The position numbers and the translations under genes are program-made. From positions 1 to 12,425 of the forward strand of contig JAFUPT010000085.1 of NCBI GenBank assembly GCA_017481065.1: a DNA stretch of 12,425 nucleotides, written 5' to 3'. The notes under the pieces were generated by a model. The model was not told the origin of the DNA. It made no database searches and saw nothing but the letters and a program-made list of their open reading frames with translations. This DNA is from Clostridia bacterium (GTDB lineage: Bacteria; Bacillota_A; Clostridia; Christensenellales; Aristaeellaceae). Each line of letters starts with the position of its first letter. Positions within the stretch are counted from its first letter, which is position 1. Below, piece by piece: positions 1-6,412 of this stretch.

Positions 1-70
1 CAAGGCCGGGGATTTCCACACGATGTTCTTCGGTGAAATCCTGCGCTGCTATACGACGGACGAGGATTGA
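1..70 (+). CDS. C-terminal fragment, possibly flavin reductase-like protein
   Basis: This is the last 22 codons of a gene that begins before the window. It is read in the frame starting at base 2 and ends with TGA at 68-70. The residues include a phrase HTMFFGEIL followed by CYTTDED. An H-T-x-F-x-GEI/V pattern close to the C-terminus is typical of the FMN-binding flavin reductase-like (flavoredoxin) family, where this strand forms part of the split-barrel core. Only this short stretch is visible, so the family call is tentative and no substrate can be named. A hairpin follows 18 bases after the stop. Confidence 0.45.
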   Translation, partial: KAGDFHTMFFGEILRCYTTDED

Positions 71-88
71 CAGCCCTCCGGCAAAGAA

Positions 89-129
89 AGCACCCCATTC
101 GTGATTTTGAAAATCATGAATGGGGTGCT
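89..129. terminator. Long hairpin between convergent genes, probable bidirectional terminator
   Basis: The arms AGCACCCCATTC (89-100) and GAATGGGGTGCT (118-129) are perfect 12-base complements. The interior holds a second stem, GATTTT (103-108) against AAAATC (110-115). The hairpin lies between the plus-strand stop at 70 and the minus-strand stop at 144, so it can serve both genes. The T tract is weak on both sides (GCTTATTT on plus, CTTTCTTT on minus), so it may work as a roadblock or RNA-stabilising structure as well as an intrinsic terminator. Confidence 0.7.
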
Positions 130-143
130 GCTTATTTGGGGAT

Positions 144-2060
144 TCAGAGAACTTCCTTCATCAGGGCGATGGTCGCTTCATTCGCGATGCCATCCGGCTC
201 CGGGAAGCCGTAGGCCAGCTGGAAGGCTTTCACTTTTTCGCGGGTGAGGGCATCGTACACGCCGTTTTCCTCGATCTCGAGCTTGTGCTGGATCCACTTC
301 ACGGCGTCGGCCTTGGTCATCTCCTCCACGAGGGCACTGACAGCGTCGGCAACCTCCTTCATTTCCTCATCGGTGAGCACGCATACCGGCGGCTGGGGCT
401 CGACAGTGGGTTCCACGGTGGGCTCAATGGTGGGCTCGACAGTGGGCTCGACAGTAGGTTCCACGGTGGGCTCAATGGTGGGCTCGACAGTAGGTTCTGC
501 GGTGGGTTCCACAGAGGGCTCGACGGTGGGTTCGGCAGTGGGTTCGGCAGAGGGCTCTGCGGTGGGTTCGACGGTGGGTTCCGCGGTGGGTTCGGCAGTG
601 GGCTCGATGGTGGGTTCTGCGGTAGGCTCGATGGTGGGCTCAACAGTGGGTTCCGGGGTGACTTCGGGTTCATAGCGGAAGAGCTCTTCCAGCATTTCCA
701 CATCTGCGGTGCGGCCATTGCCCTCCATGCCGATGGACTTCTGGAAGGAGGCCACGGCCTCCACGGTGGCGCTGTTGTAGTAGCCATTGGCATCGCCAGC
801 GAGGAAGCCGAGGGCGATCAGCTGCTCCTGCATTTCGGTGACGCGGACGCCGGAATCGCCCTTCTTCAGGGTGATGAGCACTTCGCACTCCGGCGCGTCC
901 TTGGCGTAGAGGGCCTTGAGGGTTTTGGTTCCGGCCACGCCGTCCTGCTTGAGTCCGGCGGCGTCCTGGAAGAGCTTCACGGCAGCGGCGGTGCGGGAGC
1001 CGAAATCGCCGTCGAGGGGCGCGGCCATGTAGCCCAGCTTGCGCAGGCGGTACTGCAGATCCTCCACGCGCACGCCTTCATCGCCCCTGGAGATGGACAC
1101 ATAGGTGACATACTCCGGCGCGCCGGCAGCAAAGAGCTTATCCTGCACGGCTGCGGTGGCTACGCCATCCTGCTCGGCAGAAATGGCATCCTGGAAGAAG
1201 CGCAGGGCGCGATGGGTGCGGGAGCCGAAGATGCCGTCGGCGGAGCCGCAGTTGTAGCCCAGCTCCTTCAGGCGGGACTGCAGGGCACGCACATCCTCGC
1301 CCCGGGAGCCCTTCTGGAGCGTGCGGTAGGCGGGCGCTTCCTCCTCAAGGTAGAGGACGGCCTGGACGGGCGCATCTTCCTCAACATAGAGGATTGCTAC
1401 ATCGGTGGTGGTGAGACCTGCGAAATCCAGATCGGATTCCAGCTGGGCGGAAACAACTTCATAGGGGAAATCATGCTCAAAGCCGATGGTATTGGCGCCG
1501 GCTTCTGTCATGGTGACCAGCAGGCCGCCGAGGCGCTTGTCGTTATCGGCGTTGGAATAGAGGCCGACGGCGGCGAGGAGCTTGCCCTCGGCATCGAAGG
1601 CGTAGCGCTCGATGATGATGTAAGTATCGCCGGGATCGGAGAGCTGGAGGGCGCAGGTATCGCTGGCCTCATCGTAGGAAATCCAGTTCTGTTCAGATGC
1701 GTAGGGCAGGGCGAAGCTATTGCTGCCGAAGGAGGCCGTGGCATAGCCCCAGATGAGACCGGCGGGCAGGATGAGATATTCGCCCTCGACTTTGGCTTCT
1801 TCATGGTCCCTTGCCCAGTTTACGCCCATGAGGTATACCTGGGTCCAGGCGAAGGTTTCGTTCTGGGGATCGTAGGCAACTTCGCCTTCAACGCCCATAT
1901 TGCGGGCGAGGCTATCCAGCACGGGAAGCATGTCGTAGAGCTTATCCTCGGTGGTCATGGTTTCGAGGAAGGTGAAGGTGGGCTCGTTGGCGCTCTCCGC
2001 ATAAGTAAGGGCGGAGCAGGCCAGCAGGGCGGCGATCAGGATACAGAGCAGTTTTTTCAT
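144..2060 (-). CDS. Secreted multi-domain peptidoglycan-binding protein with EPT-repeat linker
   Basis: Exported cell-wall-binding protein of about 638 residues. Positions here count from the upstream in-frame ATG at 2066. A signal peptide (KK, then a hydrophobic run, ending near TYA-ES) is followed by an unrecognised domain at about 27-245. Three PG_binding_1 repeats come next (about 250-312, 322-385, 392-458), each with the hallmark pattern G-x-x-V-x-x-L-Q-x-x-L-x-x-L-G and a D-G-x-F/Y-x-S/G-x-T segment. A Glu-Pro-Thr-X linker (472-555) follows, and a fourth, divergent peptidoglycan-binding repeat closes the protein (about 587-640). No catalytic domain is recognisable, so a structural or targeting role is likely. 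The start at 2060 is preferred because AAAGGAG lies 9 bases upstream of it but only 3 from the ATG at 2066. LLAC near residue 17 could also be a lipobox. The gene starts about 100 bases after the TtcA-like gene, with no clear terminator between them. Confidence 0.85.
   Translation of the reverse strand: MKKLLCILIAALLACSALTYAESANEPTFTFLETMTTEDKLYDMLPVLDSLARNMGVEGEVAYDPQNETFAWTQVYLMGVNWARDHEEAKVEGEYLILPAGLIWGYATASFGSNSFALPYASEQNWISYDEASDTCALQLSDPGDTYIIIERYAFDAEGKLLAAVGLYSNADNDKRLGGLLVTMTEAGANTIGFEHDFPYEVVSAQLESDLDFAGLTTTDVAILYVEEDAPVQAVLYLEEEAPAYRTLQKGSRGEDVRALQSRLKELGYNCGSADGIFGSRTHRALRFFQDAISAEQDGVATAAVQDKLFAAGAPEYVTYVSISRGDEGVRVEDLQYRLRKLGYMAAPLDGDFGSRTAAAVKLFQDAAGLKQDGVAGTKTLKALYAKDAPECEVLITLKKGDSGVRVTEMQEQLIALGFLAGDANGYYNSATVEAVASFQKSIGMEGNGRTADVEMLEELFRYEPEVTPEPTVEPTIEPTAEPTIEPTAEPTAEPTVEPTAEPSAEPTAEPTVEPSVEPTAEPTVEPTIEPTVEPTVEPTVEPTIEPTVEPTVEPQPPVCVLTDEEMKEVADAVSALVEEMTKADAVKWIQHKLEIEENGVYDALTREKVKAFQLAYGFPEPDGIANEATIALMKEVL
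402..653 (-). repeat. 21 tandem 12-bp units coding for a Glu-Pro-Thr/Ser-X linker
   Basis: Within the peptidoglycan-binding protein, 21 consecutive 12-base units each encode E-P-T/S-(V, A or I), ending in EPQPP. The linker is acidic, proline-rich and probably extended, a common way to space cell-wall domains. At DNA level the units form higher-order copies. Bases 401-448 and 449-496 are 48-base copies differing at only about three positions, which points to recent duplication by slippage or unequal recombination. Every unit is a multiple of three, so copy-number changes keep the reading frame. Confidence 0.95.
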
Positions 2061-2164
2061 TTGCATTCACTCCTTTGGCAAGCAATGAATTTAGCGGGAA
2101 TTGCTTTGTTTATTAGACGCGCGGGAATGGCGGAAAGTTCATGAAAATCCGTATTTTTACATGC

Positions 2165-3001
2165 TCAGCCATCGATATTTTCCAGGAAGCTGTGCATTTC
2201 GCCCCTGGTCTTGTAGCCGGGCAGGGTATCGAGGTTCACCTTGTGCAGGCTGGCGAAGAGATTGATTTCCACATTGGGGTTCACTTCCCGCATGCGGCGG
2301 ATGAGCTCCTTGGTTTCCCTGCGCTTGGAGGCGCTTTCATCGATTTCGCCCGCCTCGGAAACCCGGCAGGCGCAGCGGAGGAAGTGGAGGCCATTGTAAT
2401 TGCGCCAGGCGATGATATCATCCTCCCGGATGCAGTAGAGGGGGCGGATTAGCTCCATGCCCTCGAAATTGGCGCTCCTGAGCCGGGGAACCATGCCCTG
2501 GAGCTGGGCTCCGTAGCTCATGGACATGATGGCGGTTTCGATCACATCGTTTAAGTGGTGGCCGAGGGCGATCTTGTTGCAGCCGCGCCGCTTGGCCTCG
2601 GCATAGAGATGGCCCCGGCGCATGCGGGCGCAGAGATAGCAGGGGTGGTCGCCGCCGGCCTGCTCGGCGGAGGAGAAGATATCGGTTTCAAAGATGGACA
2701 CGGGAATATTGAGCAGCGCGGCGTTTTCCTCAATTTGGCGGCGGTTTTCCGGGCTGTATCCGGGGTCCATGCAGATAAATTCCAGCTCAAAGGGAACTTC
2801 GCTGAAGGGCTTGAGATGCTGGAGCAGCATGGCCATGAGCCAGCTATCCTTGCCGCCGGAGATGCAAACGGCGATTTTATCGCCCGGCTGGATCAGCTCA
2901 TAGCGCTTGATGGCAGCGATGAAGGGGTTCCAGAGCTCCTTGCGGTATTTTTTGATCAGACTGCGCTCGGCAAGCTGGTGTTTTTTCAGTTCGCGGGCCA
3001 T
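2165..3001 (-). CDS. TtcA-like tRNA 2-thiocytidine biosynthesis protein (PP-loop ATPase)
   Basis: Predicted cytoplasmic tRNA thiolase of 278 residues. TtcA enzymes adenylate and then thiolate cytidine 32 in the anticodon loop, using an iron-sulfur cluster. Visible motifs are the PP-loop SGGKDS at 48-53, CYLC at 121-124 followed by ARMRRG, GHHLNDVIET at 147-156 (the family's GHHxxD motif), and a late cysteine pair at 210 and 212 (RCACR). Escherichia coli TtcA uses two cysteines of the first motif and one C-terminal cysteine as cluster ligands, and all three positions have candidates here. The second pair is C-x-C, not the C-x-x-C of classic TtcA. ATG lies one base after the tcdA stop, and AAGGAGG sits inside the tcdA end, 6 bases before ATG, so translation is probably coupled. 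Homology is clear; the exact tRNA target is inferred. Confidence 0.85.
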   Translation of the reverse strand: MARELKKHQLAERSLIKKYRKELWNPFIAAIKRYELIQPGDKIAVCISGGKDSWLMAMLLQHLKPFSEVPFELEFICMDPGYSPENRRQIEENAALLNIPVSIFETDIFSSAEQAGGDHPCYLCARMRRGHLYAEAKRRGCNKIALGHHLNDVIETAIMSMSYGAQLQGMVPRLRSANFEGMELIRPLYCIREDDIIAWRNYNGLHFLRCACRVSEAGEIDESASKRRETKELIRRMREVNPNVEINLFASLHKVNLDTLPGYKTRGEMHSFLENIDG

Positions 3002-3002
3002 G

Positions 3003-3692
3003 TTATGCCTCCTTGATCAGATCCTTGATGACTTCGCCTGCGAGGATGAGGCCCGCCACCGAGGGCACGAAGGCCACGGAGCCGGGCAGGCGGCCAGCCT
3101 CGGTTTTGATGGCTTCCTCCTCGGAATAGACCACCTTGAGGCGATCCACGCCCTTCTTGCGCAGCAGGCCGCGCATGGCCCGGGCGAGGGGGCAGACCTT
3201 GGTTTCATAGATATCCGCCACGCGGAAGCGGGTGGGATCGAGCTTGTTGCCCGCGCCCATGGAGGAGATCACCGGCACCCCGGCGGCCCTGGCCCGGAGG
3301 ATGATTTCTACCTTGCCGGACACGGTATCGATGGCGTCGACCACATAATCATACTGGCTGAAATCGAAGCTATCCGCCGTCTCCGGCAGGAAGAAGCAGT
3401 TGCGGCGGTATACGGTGATATTGGGATTGATATCCTGCGCGCGCTCGGCGGCCACATCCACCTTGGAGCGGCCGATGGAGGAATGCAGGGCGATGATCTG
3501 GCGGTTGAGGTTGGAGGGGGCGACGGTATCGTTGTCGATCAAATCGAGGGCGCCCACGCCGCAGCGGGCGAGGGCTTCCACGGCATAGCCGCCCACGCCG
3601 CCCACGCCGAACACGGCGACGCGGCAGCGGGAGAGCTTTTCGATGGCTTCTTCGCCCAGGAGCAGGGCGGTGCGGGAAAATTGTTCGTGCAT
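3003..3692 (-). CDS. tcdA: tRNA threonylcarbamoyladenosine dehydratase (TcdA/CsdL)
   Basis: E1-like enzyme of the ThiF/MoeB superfamily, 229 residues. TcdA uses ATP to dehydrate t6A at tRNA position 37 to the cyclic form ct6A. Visible features are the N-terminal FSRTALLLGEEAI segment typical of TcdA, the nucleotide-binding GVGGVGG at 29-35, the ATP-site segment DNDTVAPSNLNRQ at 53-65, and DAIDTV at 119-124 in the position of the DAID motif. It lacks the extra domains of MoeB or ThiF, which argues against those. An in-frame ATG at 3728 would overlap the MATE gene by 26 bases. The ATG at 3692 is preferred because it has GAGG 5 bases upstream, leaves a 10-base gap and matches the usual TcdA N-terminus. 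It lies between the MATE and TtcA-like genes in a tight operon. Confidence 0.92.
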   Translation of the reverse strand: MHEQFSRTALLLGEEAIEKLSRCRVAVFGVGGVGGYAVEALARCGVGALDLIDNDTVAPSNLNRQIIALHSSIGRSKVDVAAERAQDINPNITVYRRNCFFLPETADSFDFSQYDYVVDAIDTVSGKVEIILRARAAGVPVISSMGAGNKLDPTRFRVADIYETKVCPLARAMRGLLRKKGVDRLKVVYSEEEAIKTEAGRLPGSVAFVPSVAGLILAGEVIKDLIKEA

Positions 3693-3702
3693 AGGAACCT
3701 CG

Positions 3703-5067
3703 TTAGTCGTCCGCGGCCACATGTTCATCCTCTTTGGGCAGGCGGCGGAAGAAATGGATGGCGAAGGGGAAGGAGATCACGGCGGAGAGGATATCCGAGC
3801 AGGGCTGGGAGAGCTGCACGCCCAGCAGGCCGATGGCGCCCGGCAGGATCAGCAGCAGCGGTATGAAGCACAGGCCGCTGCGCAGGCAGGCAAGCAGAAG
3901 GGCGCGGCCCTTCTGCCCGGCGCTCTGGAAGAGCATGTTCGGGGTGATGTTGAAGGGGGTGAAGAACAGGCTGAAGCTGGCAAAGCGCAGGGCGAGTCCG
4001 CCGATGCGCAGCACTTCCGGATCATCCTGGAACAGGCCCACGATGAAGGGGGAGAAGGCAAAGCCCAGGCTGCAGAATACCACCAGCACGCACAGGCCGG
4101 CGATCAGCGTGAAGCGGAAGGCGCGGCGCAGGCGGGCATATTTGTGGGCCTGGAAATTGAAGCCTGCCACCGGCTGGAAGCCCTGGCCGATGCCGAGGGC
4201 GATCGAGAGCATGAAGAACTGGCAGCGGCTGGTGATGGCCATGGCGGATACGCAGGCGTCGCCATACACGCCCGCGGCATTGTTCAGGATGCCCGAGGAA
4301 ATGCTGGACAAGCCCTGCCGGAAGAGGCTGGGGAAGCCGGTGGTGACGATATCGCCGATCAGGCGGAGGTCCGGGGCGAAGGAGCGGATGGAAATCTTCG
4401 TCTGGGCATGGCGGCGGAACATAAAAAGGAGCACGAGGAAGCTGACCACCTGGCTCAGCGCGGTGGCGAGGCCGGCTCCGGCCACGCCCATATGGAATAC
4501 ATAGATGAAGAGGGGATCGAGGGCCATGTTCAGGAGACCGCCGGTGGTGAGGCCGATCATGGCGTAGAATGCCTTGCCTTCGTAGCGCAGCACATTGTTG
4601 AGCACGAGGCTGGCGATCATCGCGGGCGCGGAGGCGAGGATGAAGAAGCCATATTCCACGGCGTAGGGCAGGATGGTTTCCGTGCTGCCCAGCAGGCGCA
4701 TCAGCGGGCGGACGAAGGGAATGCCGAGCACCACAAAGATAAGGCCCGCGCCCAGCGCGAGGAAGAAGCTGGTGGATACATAGCGGGAGGCGGTTTCTAC
4801 ATCCTTTTGCGCCAGCTGGCGGGAGATGATGCTGCCGCTGCCATGGCCCAGCATGAAGCCGATGGCCTGCAGAATGGCCATCAGGGTGAAAACGATGCCC
4901 ACCGCGCCGCTGGCGCTCACGCCAAGGGTGCCTACGAAATAGGTATCGGCAAGGTTATAGATATTGGAAATCAGCATGGAGATGATGGTGGGAATGGCGA
5001 GGGTGGCGATCAGCTTTTCCACCGGGGTCTCCGTCATTCGCTTGTAGTGGCGTTCAGCTTCGGTCAT
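3703..5067 (-). CDS. MATE family multidrug/cation efflux transporter
   Basis: Integral membrane transporter of 454 residues, the usual size for the family, with about 12 hydrophobic segments. MATE proteins export cationic drugs or metabolites in exchange for sodium ions or protons. The N-terminus TPVEKLIATLAIPTIISMLI followed by NIYNLADTYFVG (35-46) is the characteristic first-helix signature of the MepA/DinF-like MATE group. The GHGSGSIISRQLAQKD segment at about 74-89 is also typical. GGAGG lies about 6 bases before the ATG. It is the first gene of the minus-strand run leading into tcdA and the TtcA-like gene. The substrate cannot be read from the sequence, and no resistance gene is nearby. 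Confidence 0.93.
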   Translation of the reverse strand: MTEAERHYKRMTETPVEKLIATLAIPTIISMLISNIYNLADTYFVGTLGVSASGAVGIVFTLMAILQAIGFMLGHGSGSIISRQLAQKDVETASRYVSTSFFLALGAGLIFVVLGIPFVRPLMRLLGSTETILPYAVEYGFFILASAPAMIASLVLNNVLRYEGKAFYAMIGLTTGGLLNMALDPLFIYVFHMGVAGAGLATALSQVVSFLVLLFMFRRHAQTKISIRSFAPDLRLIGDIVTTGFPSLFRQGLSSISSGILNNAAGVYGDACVSAMAITSRCQFFMLSIALGIGQGFQPVAGFNFQAHKYARLRRAFRFTLIAGLCVLVVFCSLGFAFSPFIVGLFQDDPEVLRIGGLALRFASFSLFFTPFNITPNMLFQSAGQKGRALLLACLRSGLCFIPLLLILPGAIGLLGVQLSQPCSDILSAVISFPFAIHFFRRLPKEDEHVAADD

Positions 5068-5096
5068 GGTTTTCCTCCATATCCATTTATAGTTAT

Positions 5097-5102
5097 ATTA
5101 TA
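5097..5102 (-). promoter_or_regulatory. Candidate -10 box for the MATE-tcdA-TtcA operon
   Basis: On the minus strand this reads TATAAT, 30 bases upstream of the MATE start codon and its ribosome binding site. No good -35 hexamer lies at 16-18 bases. Just upstream there are GCGCGC repeats (5107-5112 and 5135-5140) around a GCGC-TTTT-GCGC hairpin, which could be a binding site. The call rests on position and the -10 match only. Confidence 0.35.
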
Positions 5103-5278
5103 GGAAGCGCGCTGTAAAGTTCTCTAGCGCTTTTGCGCGCAAAGGCAGGAAAACGGGGCTTTCGCGGCGAATTTATGCAGGGATTTATTTGAATTGGACC
5201 GGAGCGCGCCGCCCATGGGCGCGGGTTCCGGCAGGGCGGCAATTCGCAAGGCGCGGCCGCGATAACAGGAGGGCAATT

Positions 5279-6214
5279 ATGCTGGATATACTCTTCGCTG
5301 GCGAACTGAATGTGGACGTGATCCTGAGCGGCGTGAAGCAGGCGCCGGTCTTCGGCAAGGAAATCCTCTGCGAGGATTACCAGGAGGTGGCGGGCGGCTC
5401 CACGGGCAACTGTGCCTGCGCGGCGGCTTCTCTGGGATTGAAAAGCGCCATGTTCAGCAAGCTGGGCAAGGACCGCTTCGGCGAAATATTGCTGAATACG
5501 CTGAAAAAATACGATATGGACCTGCGGTTCATGGATATTTCCGAAAAATACCAGACCGGCGCTACGGTGAGCCTGTGCTCCGACAGCGACCGGGCGATGA
5601 TCACCCACTTCGGCGATACCATCGACGCCTTTGACGCGGAGGAGATTCCCCTGGAGGCGGCGGGCGCGCGGCATCTGCATGCGGGTTCCTTCTACCTGCA
5701 GCCGCGGGTGCGCAAGGGCCTGCCCGCAGTGTTTAAAAGGGCGCAGGAGCTGGGCATGACCACCTCGCTGGACGCAGGCTGGGATGAGCATGGAAACTGG
5801 CACGATTCCCTGGATGATATCCTGCCCCACACCGATTATTTCCTGCCCAACGAATCCGAGGCTGTGGCCATCACCGGCGATGAGGACCCGGCCAGCGCGG
5901 CGGTGAAGCTGGCGGCCTACGGCTGCAATGTGGTGGTGAAGTACGGCGCAAAGGGCAGCTTCTATTGCCCGCGCTTTGGCGGGGAAGCGAAGTTTTACCC
6001 GGGATACAAGTCCTTCGTGCACGATACCACCGGCGCGGGCGACAGCTTCAATGCGGGCTTCCTCTACGGCGCGCTGAGGGGCTGGGAAATTGGCAAAGCC
6101 ATGCAGCTGGGCAACGCTGTGGGCGCGCTGAGCGTGCAGCGCAACGGCGGCTCCGAAAACTGCCCGACCCTGGAAGAGGCGCTGGCAGTGATGGAAAAGG
6201 GAACGGCGCTGTAA
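5279..6214 (+). CDS. PfkB-family carbohydrate kinase
   Basis: Cytoplasmic ribokinase-like sugar kinase of 311 residues that transfers phosphate from ATP to a sugar or nucleoside. The N-terminal signature region has VAGGSTGNCACAAASLG (GG at 39-40, N44). The C-terminal PfkB signature DTTGAGDSFNAGF carries the catalytic base Asp255 and the anion hole GAGD. FLPNESEA near 195-202 matches the N-x-x-E region used for magnesium and phosphate. The frame stays open upstream to 5189, but the ATG at 5279 follows AGGAGGG by about 5 bases and starts right at the first beta strand, so it is chosen. The substrate is unknown; fructose, ribose, 2-keto-3-deoxygluconate or a nucleoside are all possible. No sugar transporter or isomerase lies beside it. 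It is divergent from the MATE gene. Confidence 0.93.
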   Translation: MLDILFAGELNVDVILSGVKQAPVFGKEILCEDYQEVAGGSTGNCACAAASLGLKSAMFSKLGKDRFGEILLNTLKKYDMDLRFMDISEKYQTGATVSLCSDSDRAMITHFGDTIDAFDAEEIPLEAAGARHLHAGSFYLQPRVRKGLPAVFKRAQELGMTTSLDAGWDEHGNWHDSLDDILPHTDYFLPNESEAVAITGDEDPASAAVKLAAYGCNVVVKYGAKGSFYCPRFGGEAKFYPGYKSFVHDTTGAGDSFNAGFLYGALRGWEIGKAMQLGNAVGALSVQRNGGSENCPTLEEALAVMEKGTAL

Positions 6215-6228
6215 GGGAGGAAAGCGCC

Positions 6229-6303
6229 AAGGGGGAATGCCTTCCCCGGCCAAACCGGAAATCAAAAATGACCTCGATGCGAGGTCATTTTTTTGTGGGG
6301 AAG
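6229..6303 (+). repeat. Composite 3' element, copy A (after the sugar kinase)
   Basis: It begins 15 bases after the kinase stop. A small hairpin GGGGAA-TGCC-TTCCCC (6232-6247) leads into a linker containing CCGGAAATC, then the terminator stem with ATGACCTCG, then TTTTTTTGTGGGGAAG. The same order of parts recurs after two other genes in this window (8608-8682 and 10964-11037). Confidence 0.7.
6264..6294 (+). terminator. Intrinsic terminator of the PfkB kinase gene
   Basis: AAAAATGACCTCG (6264-6276) pairs perfectly with CGAGGTCATTTTT (6280-6292) across the loop ATG, and the T run continues to 6294. A 13-base stem with an A tract before it and a T tract after it is a classic rho-independent terminator. 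It closes the kinase transcript 50 bases after the stop. Confidence 0.92.
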
Positions 6304-6330
6304 CTGATGGATGCGCTTTGGTTCTGATAT

Positions 6331-6349
6331 AGGGGAATGCGCTTCCCCT
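6331..6349 (+). repeat. Solo GGGGAATG-type hairpin at the NlpC/P60 promoter
   Basis: AGGGGAA (6331-6337) and TTCCCCT (6343-6349) form a 7-base stem with loop TGCGC. It closely resembles the small hairpin at the front of the 3' elements (6232-6247 and 8609-8627), but here it abuts and overlaps the -35 box at 6349. It may be a repeat remnant or an operator; sequence alone cannot decide. Confidence 0.5.
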
Positions 6350-6377
6350 TGACCCCGCCCTGTTTATCCGTTATAAT
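6349..6377 (+). promoter_or_regulatory. Sigma-A-type promoter of the NlpC/P60 gene
   Basis: TTGACC at 6349-6354 (5 of 6 consensus bases), a 17-base spacer, and TATAAT at 6372-6377 (6 of 6). The ATG follows 35 bases after the -10 box with GGGGAGG in between, so the leader would be about 28 bases. The spacing and match make this one of the clearest promoters in the window. Confidence 0.88.
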
Positions 6378-6412
6378 AAAAGGTAAGATTTAACATAGGG
6401 GAGGTGCAGGGA

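Noticed and set aside
402..653. Regular 12-base repeats considered as a CRISPR-like or regulatory array
   Set aside because: Units are contiguous without spacers and keep one reading frame inside a protein gene.
2110..2115. TAATAA on the minus strand as a -10 box for the peptidoglycan-binding protein gene
   Set aside because: No acceptable -35 hexamer lies at 16-19 bases, so a promoter could not be supported, although one may exist in the gap 2067-2164.
120..2144. Open frame of 674 codons on the plus strand, with GGLDSGL-type repeats
   Set aside because: It is antisense to the peptidoglycan-binding protein, whose signal peptide, domains and ribosome binding site are clear. The glycine-rich repeat is the EPT linker read backwards.
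3643..5103. Open frame of 486 codons on the plus strand
   Set aside because: Antisense to the MATE gene. The composition (runs of A, G, E, H and Q) is that of a GC-rich shadow frame, with no family motif.
5206..5222. GC-rich palindrome around GCCCATGGGC upstream of the sugar kinase
   Set aside because: The stem is short and such palindromes are expected by chance in GC-rich DNA; no promoter boxes are placed around it.
5093..6265. Open frame of 390 codons on the minus strand
   Set aside because: Antisense to the PfkB kinase, which carries intact catalytic motifs; the reverse frame has no ribosome binding site or recognisable domain.
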